Source: Ixodes scapularis | Lineage: Eukaryota; Arthropoda; Arachnida; Ixodida; Ixodidae | Direction of reading: 5' to 3' | Assembly (NCBI RefSeq): GCF_016920785.2 | Contig: NW_024609857.1 | Coordinates: forward strand, 8,947,618 to 9,011,617 | DNA length: 64,000 nt | In this document: one piece after another, positions 1-10,089 of the stretch | Layout: each line of letters starts with the position of its first letter | Numbering within the stretch: the first letter of the stretch is position 1 | The notes under the pieces: generated by a model | Told to the model about the DNA's origin: nothing | The model's input: only the letters and a program-made list of their open reading frames with translations | Database searches by the model: none | Made by a program: the position numbers and the translations under genes

Positions 1-1879
1 GCTGGCAGGACGCGACTCCAGTGCTGCTCTGGCCGAATTGTAGGGCGCCTCCCTGCCTGGGGTGACGGAATGGCATAGCAGCTTTCATACTCTCAGATAG
101 CCACTTTTTGCAGTAACTTTTTTTCACTTTTTATGTATGACCAGGTGAATGATATATTTTTATTAAAGACCATTCAGTCAATCAATTAATTAATTGTTTT
201 CAATAAGTGTACTGTATTTTTATTCTGCTATGGTATACAAATAGAAGAATGAAAGCACTGTAAGTATGTGATATACGCTTGTGATAATTGCAGCCAGGTT
301 TTCCTTGTGTCAGGTATCTAGTTCATTGTGTCCGAAAGGAGCATAAACCTATGTTCGTATTTACCTCAAAAACCTTAATAAAAAAGTACGTTTAGGTGGC
401 ATATGGAGTCACCGTTTATTTGTGTACAAATTAGATAAATATATAGAGCGATGGAAATCAAATTCAAATAAAAAAAAGCGAGCATAGGACGATAGTACGA
501 GAAGTAGCAGATGTATTTGGTACAATGCAAGCATCCAAATGTTTGTGGAACACCATGTCGATGCACGACCCGCCAAGAGTCGAGTTATTGTTCCATTTCA
601 AACACATGATGCGAAATTGTTTTTTTGTTGTTGTTTTTTGTGTTTTTTTTTTTTGTTTTTTTTCGGGAAGAAGCACACACGGGTGGAACGAGCCAACGGC
701 TCCTCCGTGGCTGACGCGATAGAATGTTCGCCGCGTCATTGTGTTACGCCTTGGGGAAGAAAAAAAGGAGAAGAAAAAAAGAGCCGATGGGGGTGCTTCC
801 GTGACTGACGCGACACCATGTTCGCCGCGTCCTTATTTCTCGACAAAAGCTATCGCTAATCTTTCTCGGGCTCTGGTTCTGAACAACTTCAGTCAGACGC
901 GTGAAGTCGTTCTGAAAGGGTGATGGCTATGTAACAAAAAAGCCTGGTCGCTCCCTATCAATGTGGCATGGCCTATTAACCGATATCAGCTTTTATCTGC
1001 CATCTTATAAAAGTTGCGTTATCCTCTCAGACGCTGGAGCACATGAACATCAATTTGTTCCAGACAAGCGTAAGAAGCAATGAAAGAACCCTTTCCTTTT
1101 ACTTTTTATGCATGAAAGAGGAAATAAAAAAGCTCTGCCACAAACAAAAAAGTAGTTACATCTGTAAACGATTGTCCTCTGACTGAATACATCCCTAGCT
1201 TGAAGTCAAAGCTTCTTACCGTGACTGAAGCTTCCTAAAGGGGCAAGATTTCACGCCAATTCTATTTTGTTGAAAGATTTTACGTCAAGCGAGAGAAGTG
1301 AAAGTCAATCGAGTATCCACCCAAAAGGAATCAGAGGAATAGGGACTGCCCATTCTTGCTAAAGGTAAATGTACACAGATACCCGCCCTGTGTATTGAAA
1401 GATATCCTTCCTGTGCCTAACTCGGTGTGCACGTTTCGCATGCTTCTAGCCTGAAATATTTACCAAATCTTCACACTCTCTATTTAACCTTATTTGTTTT
1501 GTGTTTTCATTATCAATACACACATAATCTCAAACATCCTTTTAAGCATTTCCCCTTTTTAAAACATTGCATTTTTTCTTTGTCATTTTTTTTTTTTTTT
1601 TGCGAGTCCCTTTATTTGAAGATTTCTGCATCCGCCCGTCCGCGCATTTTTTCGCTCAATCCAAGAGGCTAATCCACGTCACGTGATACTTTGATGTCCC
1701 GTGAAGTGATGTCACGTCACGTCAGGTCAAGTGGCGTCATGGCATTGCATTCTTGAAAAAAAGCAAATATATATTTTAGTACGTACTTGGCAGGCTAGCT
1801 TTTTATGCCCGTAATTGAGAGTAGATCACAATCATGCTGATGGTGATGGTGATATTGTGAACTTGTCTGTTGCTGTTGT
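1..1879. other. Non-coding stretch, no gene recognised
   Basis: AT-rich sequence with T and A homopolymers (for example about 620-660 and 1587-1602). All open frames are short, low in complexity and match no family I recognise. At about 1675-1740 there is a local cluster of CACGT/ACGTCA-like pentamers. No promoter or splice context could be supported. Confidence 0.5.
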
Positions 1880-1884
1880 TGTTT

Positions 1885-2112
1885 CAGTCGCATTGGTTCC
1901 GAGGCAAAGCGCCGGCCTACGGATCCTCCAGGTGGCGGGTTCGAATCCCGGCCGAGGTGCCCGCAATCTGACGGAGGCTTACTGCGAAGAAGGCGCCGAG
2001 TAGCCAAAAGTTTGGTTGTACGTTAAAATAGCCCCAGATGGTCGAAATTAATCATCAGTCCCCCGCTGCGGCGTGCCAGATGCCCGTGGTTGTTTTGACA
2101 CGCAAAACCCCT
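1885..2112 (+). repeat. tRNA-derived SINE (family 1, copy 1)
   Basis: The head resembles a tRNA promoter: an A-box-like segment at 1893-1905 (TTGGTTCCGAGGC) and a perfect pol III B box, GGTTCGAATCC, at 1938-1948. A body follows containing GTACGTTAAA and CCCCAGATGGTCGAAATTA and ending near CACGCAAAACCCC. A second copy of the same head lies on the minus strand at about 39.72-39.82 kb, which shows it is a dispersed repeat and not a tRNA gene. The exact 5' end and any target duplication were not resolved. Confidence 0.8.
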
Positions 2113-4067
2113 AAAATTGACTTGTTTTTTTCTTGATGTATCTACCCAACTATTGTTTTCGGAGCAGCGTTAGCTTCATGAGACCTCATAACTTTAAAAC
2201 TAACGTAGATGGATCACTGCTGGACGTTCTACAGCGTTCTTCACTAACGCCAGCGTGTTATCATCGTCCCTCCCCGGATTAGGTGTCGTACGTGCCCAGT
2301 TTATGCCCGCTTCCCCGTCTGGGTAATCTATCTTCATTTTAGTTTGAGCTTGAACACGACTCCAGCCATTAAGGTTTTAAGGCAACACGTGAATCTTGAA
2401 ATGATATATCAGTGGTCTACCTTATTCAAACGGTTTTGAACACTGAAAGTAAAAATGTTTTGTCGTGGCAAAGAAAAAAGCGCCATTCTTGATTATGCGC
2501 CAGTATTTGATTTCATGAAACGAGCCAGCAGACAGTCAAGGTTTTTTTTTTTTTTTAATAATGTGAACATGGCGTTCTTGTGCGCGTAATTTTTTTATTG
2601 TTGTGGACTCTTTTTTAATTAAACGTAATAATTTTTATTAAGAACAAATGGTTCCCCCCTCTCTATTTAGGCACACAAAATGCTGTCGGCAGATGAATCA
2701 AGGCTGGGCTACGACACAGCGAAGTAGTTCGTTTAGCGATTGTCTTATAAACGATTATTGTTGCTCCATTTATGTAGCTGATTTTCTGGGACTATTATAT
2801 AAATTCCTAGGAGTGTTAAAAATGAATAACATTAATTTTGCGCAGATGCCAAAGAATATGAAACCTCTTCTACCTGCGTGTGGAAATTTCTTTAGTTTGC
2901 TATGCTTGGTTAGGAAGGACTTCTGGTGGTTGCAGATGCAGTGCACATGCAACACACTTGAAGGTCTCGCGGAGTTTATTATAATGATCGAGACACATTT
3001 ACATTTATTCGGGAGCTGAGTGCGTGAGGAGTACGCTTTAATGATAACTTATCGTGAGTTTTGCTTCTCCCCAAGCTGCGTGTAGTGCCTTGAGCCCTAG
3101 TGCTCTTGGATTGCGAGAAGCCATAGTTGCTTAAGTATTTAGAAGTAGATTGCGCCCACTAGCCTATCTACTGACTGTTGTGCTAGGTCGTGACGCCATC
3201 GTTCTATATGTTGGTGACTTATGATCTGCCCTTTAGCGCCGTGGCATCACGTAGGGAGCTACGTTTTGTCATACGGGAGTCAGCTGCGCGCGCCGACGGT
3301 TGCCTGTTGCAGCAGACTCCCGTTACTCGTACTTGGCCTTGAATTGCCTGCGCTCTCTTTCATCTCTTAGTGGCGCCGAGTAAAGCGTCTGGCTATGAAT
3401 CGAAGAACCGGGGCTAGGTTCCCACAGAGCCGCTAAGTAGATCTCGCTGTGCTAAAATCAATGACGACGAATATGAGTACGTGTATTTCTGACAAAGAAC
3501 GGCGTTTTCGTTGAGCGCTTATGCAATGGCAGCTACGAGCTCGCTCTGTTTTATGCTGCCTTCACATGTGTGTAACGTTTTTTGTTTTTTTTTTGTCACG
3601 CACGAGCGTGGTGCTTTTAGTATAAAATCCAGTTCATATATACATGCTGTTTTTATAATATGGCTTCATTATTTTTATTAACAATTGCCGTCTATTTCTC
3701 TGATACGCAATCATTCTGGAGTTTTTTTTTTTATGAAAACGTTTTTTTTTTATTTAAAAATACCTTTAGAGTTTGGAGTGCTGAATTTTGAATTTGTCAC
3801 TAGAATTTATTAGTACGCGATGTTCTCTTTCCTGAATAAATCTCGAGAGTAACTAGTTTACTCAAATTTAGTCACTTGAAAACGTCGAATAGGCATGTTT
3901 TCAAATGATAAGGACAACTACGTCTTTCTCGAGTAAGCTAAGCATGTTGTCTTGTCGTGCCAACATTGTAAACTTCGTAATTAGTTCGTCTATTATTATC
4001 AGCACGTTATGCTGTAATCTTATGGACTACCCATCAATTCGACTCGACGATTTGGAGCCTGCGGTTA
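2113..4067. other. Non-coding stretch, no gene recognised
   Basis: About 2 kb with no supported feature. It contains several T homopolymers (about 2540-2556 and 3580-3592) and AT-rich tracts. An open frame at 2648-3019 codes for an unremarkable 123-residue peptide with no recognisable domain, and I treat it as chance. A weak tRNA-like string near 3370-3430 was not good enough to call. Confidence 0.45.
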
Positions 4068-4160
4068 AATTGCTGATAAAAGAAGGAAAGCGACAAAAAG
4101 GCCGAAGACCGAACGAAACGTCTCTCCAACCGGCAGAACTGCCAGTTGGAGAGATATTTT
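4068..4160 (+). repeat. Hairpin with hammerhead-like or PLE-end-like flank
   Basis: A near-perfect hairpin occupies about 4121-4155: arms CTCTCCAACCGGCAG and CTGCCAGTTGGAGAG with one mismatch and a 2-nt loop. Just upstream are CTGATAA and then GAAACGTC, reminiscent of the core of hammerhead ribozymes at PLE ends. The spacing and the CUGANGA core are not intact. It may be an old PLE terminus, but this is weakly supported. Confidence 0.3.
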
Positions 4161-5069
4161 GTTCAGTCTTCGTGTTTTTTTATCGCTTTTCTTTCATCTC
4201 TGCGTATTAATGATAACACGATATCGACGCGCCAGGTCTTTACCACTTCACGCCACCACTGGTTCCGTATTTCGGCACTTCGAACGACGGACACAAATAT
4301 TTGAAGGGAAAGCAACGCAATAACAAAATGCAACGACCGATTCAAATTTTGCGTGGAAACTTAAGCAGGGAGTTGAACCAAACTCTGGTGGATCTTTCGT
4401 GTGTGCTGTGCACCGGAGCAAACGAGCGCCTTTTTTGTTTTGCTGACATGGCGGCTACCCATGTTTGCGTGACGGGGAGCTTGGTCGCTGACTCCTGGCT
4501 TTGGTTGATATGCTGATGAGCGCCTCCGTCTCCTGATGACCCAAGGCCGGGCGGGGCCGTTCCCCGAGGGGTTTCTCTGAATGACTCCCACGGTGTGTGC
4601 AACGAACCGAGAAATGCCTTCAGCGTCAGCATTTTCTGCTTGACGTCGATATGGGGTTTTCTGTCTTCGGTGGGACACAAATTTATACAAACAACTGTCG
4701 GGCATTTTAGGCGAACCTATCGACTAACCCGACAGCAGACTAAATATGCGTTAAACCAGTTCTCTTCATTCCCCCATTTCCTTTTAAATATAAGAAAGAG
4801 GGTAAGGACAATTCGTGAATTACTGATTTCTATGAAATAAAACTATCTCAGTCAGAAGACATCCTGACTCCAAAGAAGTAACCACGGCAGGCTACTAACA
4901 AAATATCGCGGTAACAACTTTTTTTTTTAATCACTCATTTTTGTTTGCGGCTAGTGTCTGATTAGAGTCGTTCACTTGGCATCATTGCTCACTCGACTTC
5001 TTTCTAGATTCATTCGAAAATGCGTGAGAACAATGTCACATGACTTGGGAATACAATTGGCATATTATA
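4161..5069. other. Non-coding stretch, no gene recognised
   Basis: No domain, RNA gene or structured repeat was recognised between the 4.1-kb hairpin and the 3' tail of non-LTR element A. The open frames at 4342-4705 on the minus strand overlap one another in different frames and show no family signature. Confidence 0.4.
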
Positions 5070-6567
5070 TATTTATTTATTTATTTGCTTTACCCACAGG
5101 GCCCGAAGGCATTACAGAGGGGGAGAGCAAAGTTGGGATCAAAACAATGTAATGCATGGTTATTCACGCTCAACAAAAAAAAAATGATTGGTAAGAACAG
5201 ACCTAAAAAGTACAGTGTCAGTTACGGATGCCATTGGTCCGGGAAAGTGGTTCCAGTCGAGGGATGTGCGAGGAAAGAAAGAAGATTGGAATGTAGATGT
5301 GATAGCGACAGGTACCTCAACTTTGTGCTGAGGGTCATGATGATCAAAATATAAAAGGGACGAGTGATTAATTTATCGCGAAGCACACAGTTATAAAAGT
5401 AAAGTTTGTGAAATAAAGAGAGGCGTGGAAGCTTACGTCCCAGGAAGAGGGGCGGGAGTAACAAAGTAGATTTCATAGAAGTTACGCTAGATGTATAATG
5501 ATAATTAAAAATAATAAAACGAGCGGATCTATTTTGAATGTCTTCCAACGCGGTGATGAGAGTGGCTTGTCCGGGATCCCAGACAGAGACTGCATATTCT
5601 AACTTCGGTCGATCTAGAGTTTCATAAAGAATTAGCTTGAGGGAAACAGGTGCTAATGAAAAGTTACGCCTGAGGTAGCCTAGCATACGGTTAGCATTAG
5701 ATGTCATATACTGTACATGTGATTTCCATGAGATATCATAAGTTATATGTACACCTAAATATTTGTAAGAAGATACCGCGTCAAGCTGAGCCTGATTAAG
5801 AAAGTAATTCCGAGTTGCATGTGACTGACGAGATACACGCATGGACTTACATTTGTTAGTATTAAGCGTCATAGGCCATACGTCACACCACTGGTAGATA
5901 GCGGTAATGTCAGACTGAAGCATGCTGTTATCGTGATCAAAAGGTATCTCACGGTAAATCACACAGTCGTCATCAAATAAACTAATAGACGAGGAAACAT
6001 TAAGAGGGAGGTCGTTACTATATATTAAAAAAGTAAAGGTCCTAAAACAGATCCTTGGAGAACCCCAGAAGCTACAGACGAAAAGAAAGAATTACTATTA
6101 TTTACTGTAACAAATTGTGACCGCAATGATAAAAAAAGATTGAATCCATGCAAGAACGTTAGCATCTATTTTAAGTTTGAATAGTTTCAGAAGAAGTAGT
6201 TTATGAGATACTTTACCGAACGCTTTGGAGAAATCTAGAAAAATGAAGTCTGCCTGGCATCCTCGGTCCAGAATGCAGTGAAGGTCATGTGTGAATAATA
6301 CAAGCTGTGTCTCGCATGAAAATGTTTTTCGAAATTCATGCAGGGATGGACAGAAGTTGTTAAATTCTAAAAAATTGACGAGGTTGGAAAATATTATATG
6401 CTCAAGGAGTTTGCAAGGAACACTCACTATAGTTATAGAGATTGGGCGATACTTTGAAGGGGAATGTTTGTCACCAGACTTCTAAATGGGAACCACTTTC
6501 CCCACCTTCCAATATAAAATGAGAACATGATCTCTAATGGACTGATCGAAAAGTTTAGTTGAAATTG
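5070..6567 (-). pseudogene. Non-LTR retrotransposon A, 3' half (CR1/Jockey-group RT)
   Basis: Minus-strand remnant of a non-LTR reverse transcriptase. The upstream part (6098-6560) encodes the fingers/palm segment with FRKTFSCETQL and the motif-A region IFLDFSKAFGKVSH, where G replaces the usual D of AFDKV. The middle (5963-6097) is frameshifted but still shows a GVxQGSVLGPLL-like block. The next block encodes LFDDDCVIY (normally FADD; both catalytic Asp are present). The downstream part (5222-5962) encodes the thumb-type sequence YKYLGVHITYDISWKSHV and RPKLEYAVSVWDP. The 3' end is a TTTA-type tail at 5071-5086, read on minus as an (AAAT)n tail. The 5' half of what seems the same copy lies at 13.80-14.51 kb; element B separates them. 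Dead by frameshifts. Confidence 0.75.
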
Positions 6568-6775
6568 TTTTATTATTATTGTTTATTCATGAAAAATCCG
6601 CAGCGCCTATACTGGCATTATTGCAGGGGGGCACAATGCATTAAAAAAAAGATCCACAGTCTCGCGGCACACCACTTCCGCCGGCAATGAATTCCATTCC
6701 GCAATGGTTCGTGCAAAAAAAAGAGTGTTTCACAATGTTTGTCCTGGAGAAGTACGGCTGAACCTTATAACAATG
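6568..6775 (-). pseudogene. Non-LTR retrotransposon B, 3' terminal part
   Basis: Continues element B beyond the inserted GIY-YIG unit. In the minus frame it begins HCYKVQPYFSRTNIVKHSFF, a typical C-terminal tail after the RT domain, followed by a frameshift in a T run. It ends in a 3' UTR with TGAATAAAC and an (AATAAT)-like tail at about 6567-6590. The last 11 bases (TTATAACAATG, 6765-6775) are the left copy of the target duplication made by the 6776-7842 insertion. Confidence 0.65.
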
Positions 6776-7842
6776 CTAGCGGAAAACAAACAGCGCAAGG
6801 ACAAGGACAGAGTAGAAGGCGGTAGACACACACAGCGCTGACTTACAACTGAGCTTTATTGGCACTGACAACATGTATAAATACACAATTTGCCCTGCCC
6901 AAAAGCCAAGAAAAGAAACACAAGAGGAGGACTACACGTGTTCCTAGAGTCATCTGCAGGCGCCGTTGCTCTCCGATCTGAGTAGAAAAATACACTCCTT
7001 TTCCGTCAAGGCAAGTGACGGGGCACTAACACACTCAGAGCCCGATTGTCCAATGGCGCGGGCTTCTATAATCTCACGTGTCAGTTTATCTTTTTGTTTA
7101 CTGATGACCGTGCATCGTTCAAAAAACGGAGTACATCCGCAATCGCGGCAATGCACCCCAAGGTGCCCCGACACAACCTGAGACACATTATATCGATGCT
7201 CTCTTAAACGCTCATTAAGACAACGTCCCGTCTGCCCTATGTATCTCCGGCCACAGGACAGGGGAATAGAGTAGACAACACCCGCAACGCATGCAACAAA
7301 CTGGCTTTGGTGTTTCTTGGCGCACACCTGTCTCTCTATTACATGAGAGTTCACTCTTTTGCACATCATAGATAGCTTGTCTGGAGCCGAAAAGACCACG
7401 TGAACACCAGCTCGGCGTCCCACTTTTTTCAGATTATGGGATATTTTGTGTAGGTACGGTAGTACTGTGATGTTCCTGTTTTTCCTGTTAACTTGTTCAG
7501 CATTCTCAATCCGTCTTCTCTTTAGTAGAGTTTCTGCGACTGCCGTTAAGAGGCGCAACGGGTAGCCCGCGGCCGTGAGCCTCGCTACTTGATTCTTAAA
7601 GCTATCCTTGACTAAGTGAAAGCATGATTTATTAAGGGCGTTTTTAAAGCAAATGTTGATGATTCCCCTTTTTACCAGTTTAGAGTGGGCAGGGCAAATT
7701 GTGTATTTATACATGTTGTCAGTGCCAATAAAGCTCAGTTGTAAGTCAGCGCTGTGTGTGTCTACCGCCTTCTACTCTGTCCTTGTCCTTGCGCTGTTTG
7801 TTTTCCGCTAATATGAATGACCAACTAGCCCAATCGTCAACA
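6776..7842 (-). mobile_element. GIY-YIG PLE-derived unit with inverted ends
   Basis: A 1,067-bp insertion flanked by the exact 11-bp direct repeat TTATAACAATG (6765-6775 and 7843-7853). The ends carry inverted repeats of about 125 bp: about 6776-6900 against about 7688-7810, sharing GCGGAAAACAAACAGCGCAA. The right side has a further 32 bp beyond the repeat. The repeat includes the start of the enclosed ORF. Unit and ORF lie on the minus strand. The RT domain of a PLE is absent, so it is best read as a 5'-truncated or internally reduced Penelope-like copy with terminal repeats in inverted orientation. Confidence 0.8.
6950..7714 (-). CDS. GIY-YIG endonuclease domain protein of a Penelope-like element
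   Basis: An uninterrupted 254-codon frame. The N-terminal half (about residues 1-115) looks like the linker that follows the RT in PLE proteins (RLTAAGYPLRLL, then VLPYLHKISHNLKKV). Residues about 140-245 form the GIY-YIG nuclease fold. The GVVYSIPLSCGRRYIGQTGR core carries the two Tyr/Ile-Gly strands, followed by NERLREH with the catalytic Arg. An HCRDCGC block follows, then EARAIGQSGSECVSAPSLAL. In PLEs this domain nicks DNA to prime reverse transcription. Here no RT is attached, so it is non-autonomous. The ATG lies inside the inverted terminal repeat. No stop or frameshift is seen. Confidence 0.8.
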   Translation of the reverse strand: MYKYTICPAHSKLVKRGIINICFKNALNKSCFHLVKDSFKNQVARLTAAGYPLRLLTAVAETLLKRRRIENAEQVNRKNRNITVLPYLHKISHNLKKVGRRAGVHVVFSAPDKLSMMCKRVNSHVIERQVCAKKHQSQFVACVAGVVYSIPLSCGRRYIGQTGRCLNERLREHRYNVSQVVSGHLGVHCRDCGCTPFFERCTVISKQKDKLTREIIEARAIGQSGSECVSAPSLALTEKECIFLLRSESNGACR

Positions 7843-7853
7843 TTATAACAATG

Positions 7854-8625
7854 GTCTGTGCGAGTAGAGCGGTAAGATGGGGAATGCAGAAACTTTGCAG
7901 CACAAATTTCTGTTTGGTTGTGATACATCGAGTAAAACAATTTGAGACGCAGCCTTTTACGACGTTCATTTAAATGCACCCACCCCAGTACCTTTTTCAT
8001 CTCAGTTGTGCTACTGAAACGATCGTATTTTCCCAGGACAAACCGAGCAGCAACAGATTGAAAACGTTCTATAGCACTGATACGAACCTGGTAAGACGGA
8101 TCCCACACATGACAAGCATAGTCTAATATCGGTCTAACATACGCTTTATACGCTGCCTCCTTAAGCTCTTTGCTTACATGTTTAAGGTTGCGCTGTAAAA
8201 AATTTAAAGCCCTGCCTGCCCTGGAAACGACACTGTTCACTTGAGCTGTCCATGTTCCGTCTTCAGAAAATATAACACCTAAATATTTATAAGATGGCTC
8301 AATTTTAATATTTTCATTGTTGATGGAGTACTGATGAGTCAATTTATTATGTTTTCTAGTGAAACACACATGAACACACTTGCTAGCGTTCAATGACATC
8401 TTATTGTTACTACACCATGATTCAATTCGTTCAACATCTCTCATAAGCTGTATGAAATCCGTTTCACCAGACACTGCGTTGTACAATGCACAATCATCGG
8501 CAGATAGACGTATTTTTGATTCAATTCCTCGGGAAATATCATTAATATAAATGAGGAAGAGAAGCGGTCCCAACACAGACCCCTGTGGCACGCCAGATGT
8601 TACAAAAACACGACCCGAACATGTC
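7854..8625 (-). pseudogene. Non-LTR retrotransposon B, RT palm and thumb
   Basis: Minus-strand RT segment, open throughout, starting at the hAT-like junction. It encodes VTSGVPQGSVLGPLLFLIYI (motif B-type block), then RLSADDCALYN, where the catalytic YADD/FADD motif reads SADD with both Asp retained. YKYLGVIFSEDGTWTAQV and VRPILDYACHVWDP follow. The first 13 residues of the apparent ORF (8626-8651) belong to the inserted hAT-like element. The other RT half continues at 12732-13030. The frame is open on both sides, so the copy is comparatively young. Confidence 0.8.
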
Positions 8626-8799
8626 CATGGGCGTACCAACCGGGGGGGCAAGGGGGCACTTGCCCCCCCCCCCCCCCCCCCCAGTTCTCAGAGTGGGGGG
8701 CAAGGCATGCGTTTTGCCCCCCCTGAAACGGTCGCCACTGGGCAGAGCAGACACAGGCCGGTGGCGCCCAAGGAATACCAAGGGCACTGCCCCCCGACC

Positions 8800-9460
8800 C
8801 GCGCGGGCATATTTTTAACGCGCAGGCGATACAAACCCTAGCAACGGTGCTCACGCACGCCGGATTGGCTGGTTCGTGGAGCCTTGCCCCACGAACAAGG
8901 CTACACGGTAACCTAACGGAATCCATCCGCGAGACATGGGCCGGACGGGCCGTCCAGACCAGGACGTAGGCCCTTACACAAAATAAAGTTTTGCTTGCTT
9001 GCTTGGAGATAGGCGCTGCCGCCGTCAACATAGGCAGCGGATGCAATGCGAGTTTCCGAAGAGGTAGCGTAACTTAGTGGTGAGATGTCTGCCTCATACG
9101 TGTCAGACCCGGGTTCTATTTATGGTGTGGGCCGGCTTACTTCTTTTTATTTTTTTTTCTCGAACATTTTGTTTTGTCGAGGCATTTGGCGATATTTACA
9201 TTTCTTTTTTACCATTAACACTAAAAAAACGAATGTTGTTGACGAAACATCGCTAAACTAAATCGTATCGACTCTATTTACGGAAGTGCATGGAGGGCAG
9301 CGGGGCTTGGGTTGCCGACCGGACGCCGCAAAGCGGCGTGTACGGGGGTGGGGGGGGCTAGGTGGGTTAATAGATTTGTAATTAGCAGCCGCACACCGTC
9401 ACCGCGAAGCGGCGTGAACGCAGGCGCGGGGGTGGGTTAACGCGCTTCGAGTGATACACG
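8800..9460. repeat. GC-rich segment related to the 35.6-36.5 kb foldback
   Basis: It contains CCGGATTGGCTGGTT (about 8858) and, near 9330-9450, AAGCGGCGTGTACGGG and GGTGGGTTAATA. Both also occur in the inverted-arm element at 35570-36455. A weak tRNA-like string at about 9065-9140 (TTAGTGGTGAGATG, then GGGTTCTATTTA) has a degraded B box and may be another SINE relic. No coding potential was recognised. Confidence 0.35.
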
Positions 9461-9869
9461 AGCAGCCCATCCGGCGTGAGCGTCGTTGTTAGGGGTTCTA
9501 TCGCCTGCACCGTAAAAGGAGCAGTGTGTGCACCTCCTGTAGTGGGCAAGAATTCCTACATTGGAGAGAAGCGGGGACAAGCCCTTTCTTCAAATGCGTC
9601 AAGTCTCCTTGAGCTTCGGAATACAAAGAAACGCCACTATTCGGAGCTAATCCCACAGTTACTCGACCTCTCTTGCGTCGTGTCTGTTCGCTCCCCGCGC
9701 CTCGTAGCAGTGTTGTTGCAGTGGGGGGGCTCGTTAAAATTTTGGGGTTTTTTGGACTATCTAAATCACTTTCTTCCTTCCCATCCCCCCCTTTTCTACT
9801 CCGCATGCTTCCCCCTCTGCAAATATCAGCTGACCTTCCGACCTCTGTTCTCTGTTGATAGGCAAAACA
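9461..9869. other. Non-coding stretch inside the composite
   Basis: Open frames on both strands (for example 9476-9877 plus and 9498-9806 minus) overlap each other and show no recognised domain. Nothing else was seen. Confidence 0.35.
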
Positions 9870-10035
9870 ACCACTAAAATTAGAAAGTAATTTGTAATTT
9901 GAGTGGAAGTCACTCGGAAAAGTAGTTAAAGTAAACTACGAATTACTAGAATATAAATGTAATTAAAAGTTACTAAACTACCCAGAAAAGTAGTTAAACT
10001 ACAGTAACTTGAGTAAAGTAGTTGAACTACGTACA
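9870..10035. repeat. AGTAGTTAA-rich imperfect repeat block
   Basis: About 165 bp built from variants of AGTAGTTAAACTAC, AAGTAATT and AGTTACT, many of them imperfect palindromes. It resembles, in style but not in exact motif, the GTAAC-rich blocks at 24-27 kb. It probably marks an end of a transposon not otherwise recognised. Confidence 0.4.
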
Positions 10036-10089
10036 AGTCTGGCCCGGCAGGCGCTCTGCGTAAGGGTTTTCACCTATCTGCCTAGCCCC

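Noticed and set aside
1885..1960. tRNA gene on plus strand
   Set aside because: The head is repeated at 39.7 kb and continues into a SINE body; the A box is degraded.
2648..3019. 123-codon ORF as a host gene
   Set aside because: No domain, no splice context, composition like the non-coding flanks.
3370..3435. tRNA-like sequence
   Set aside because: Neither box fits well enough and no folding was evident.
8542..9046. Gly/Pro-rich ORFs on both strands
   Set aside because: They come from the G/C homopolymer at the hAT-like end.
9065..9140. tRNA gene or SINE
   Set aside because: B-box-like GGTTCTATTTA departs too far from consensus and no cloverleaf is evident.
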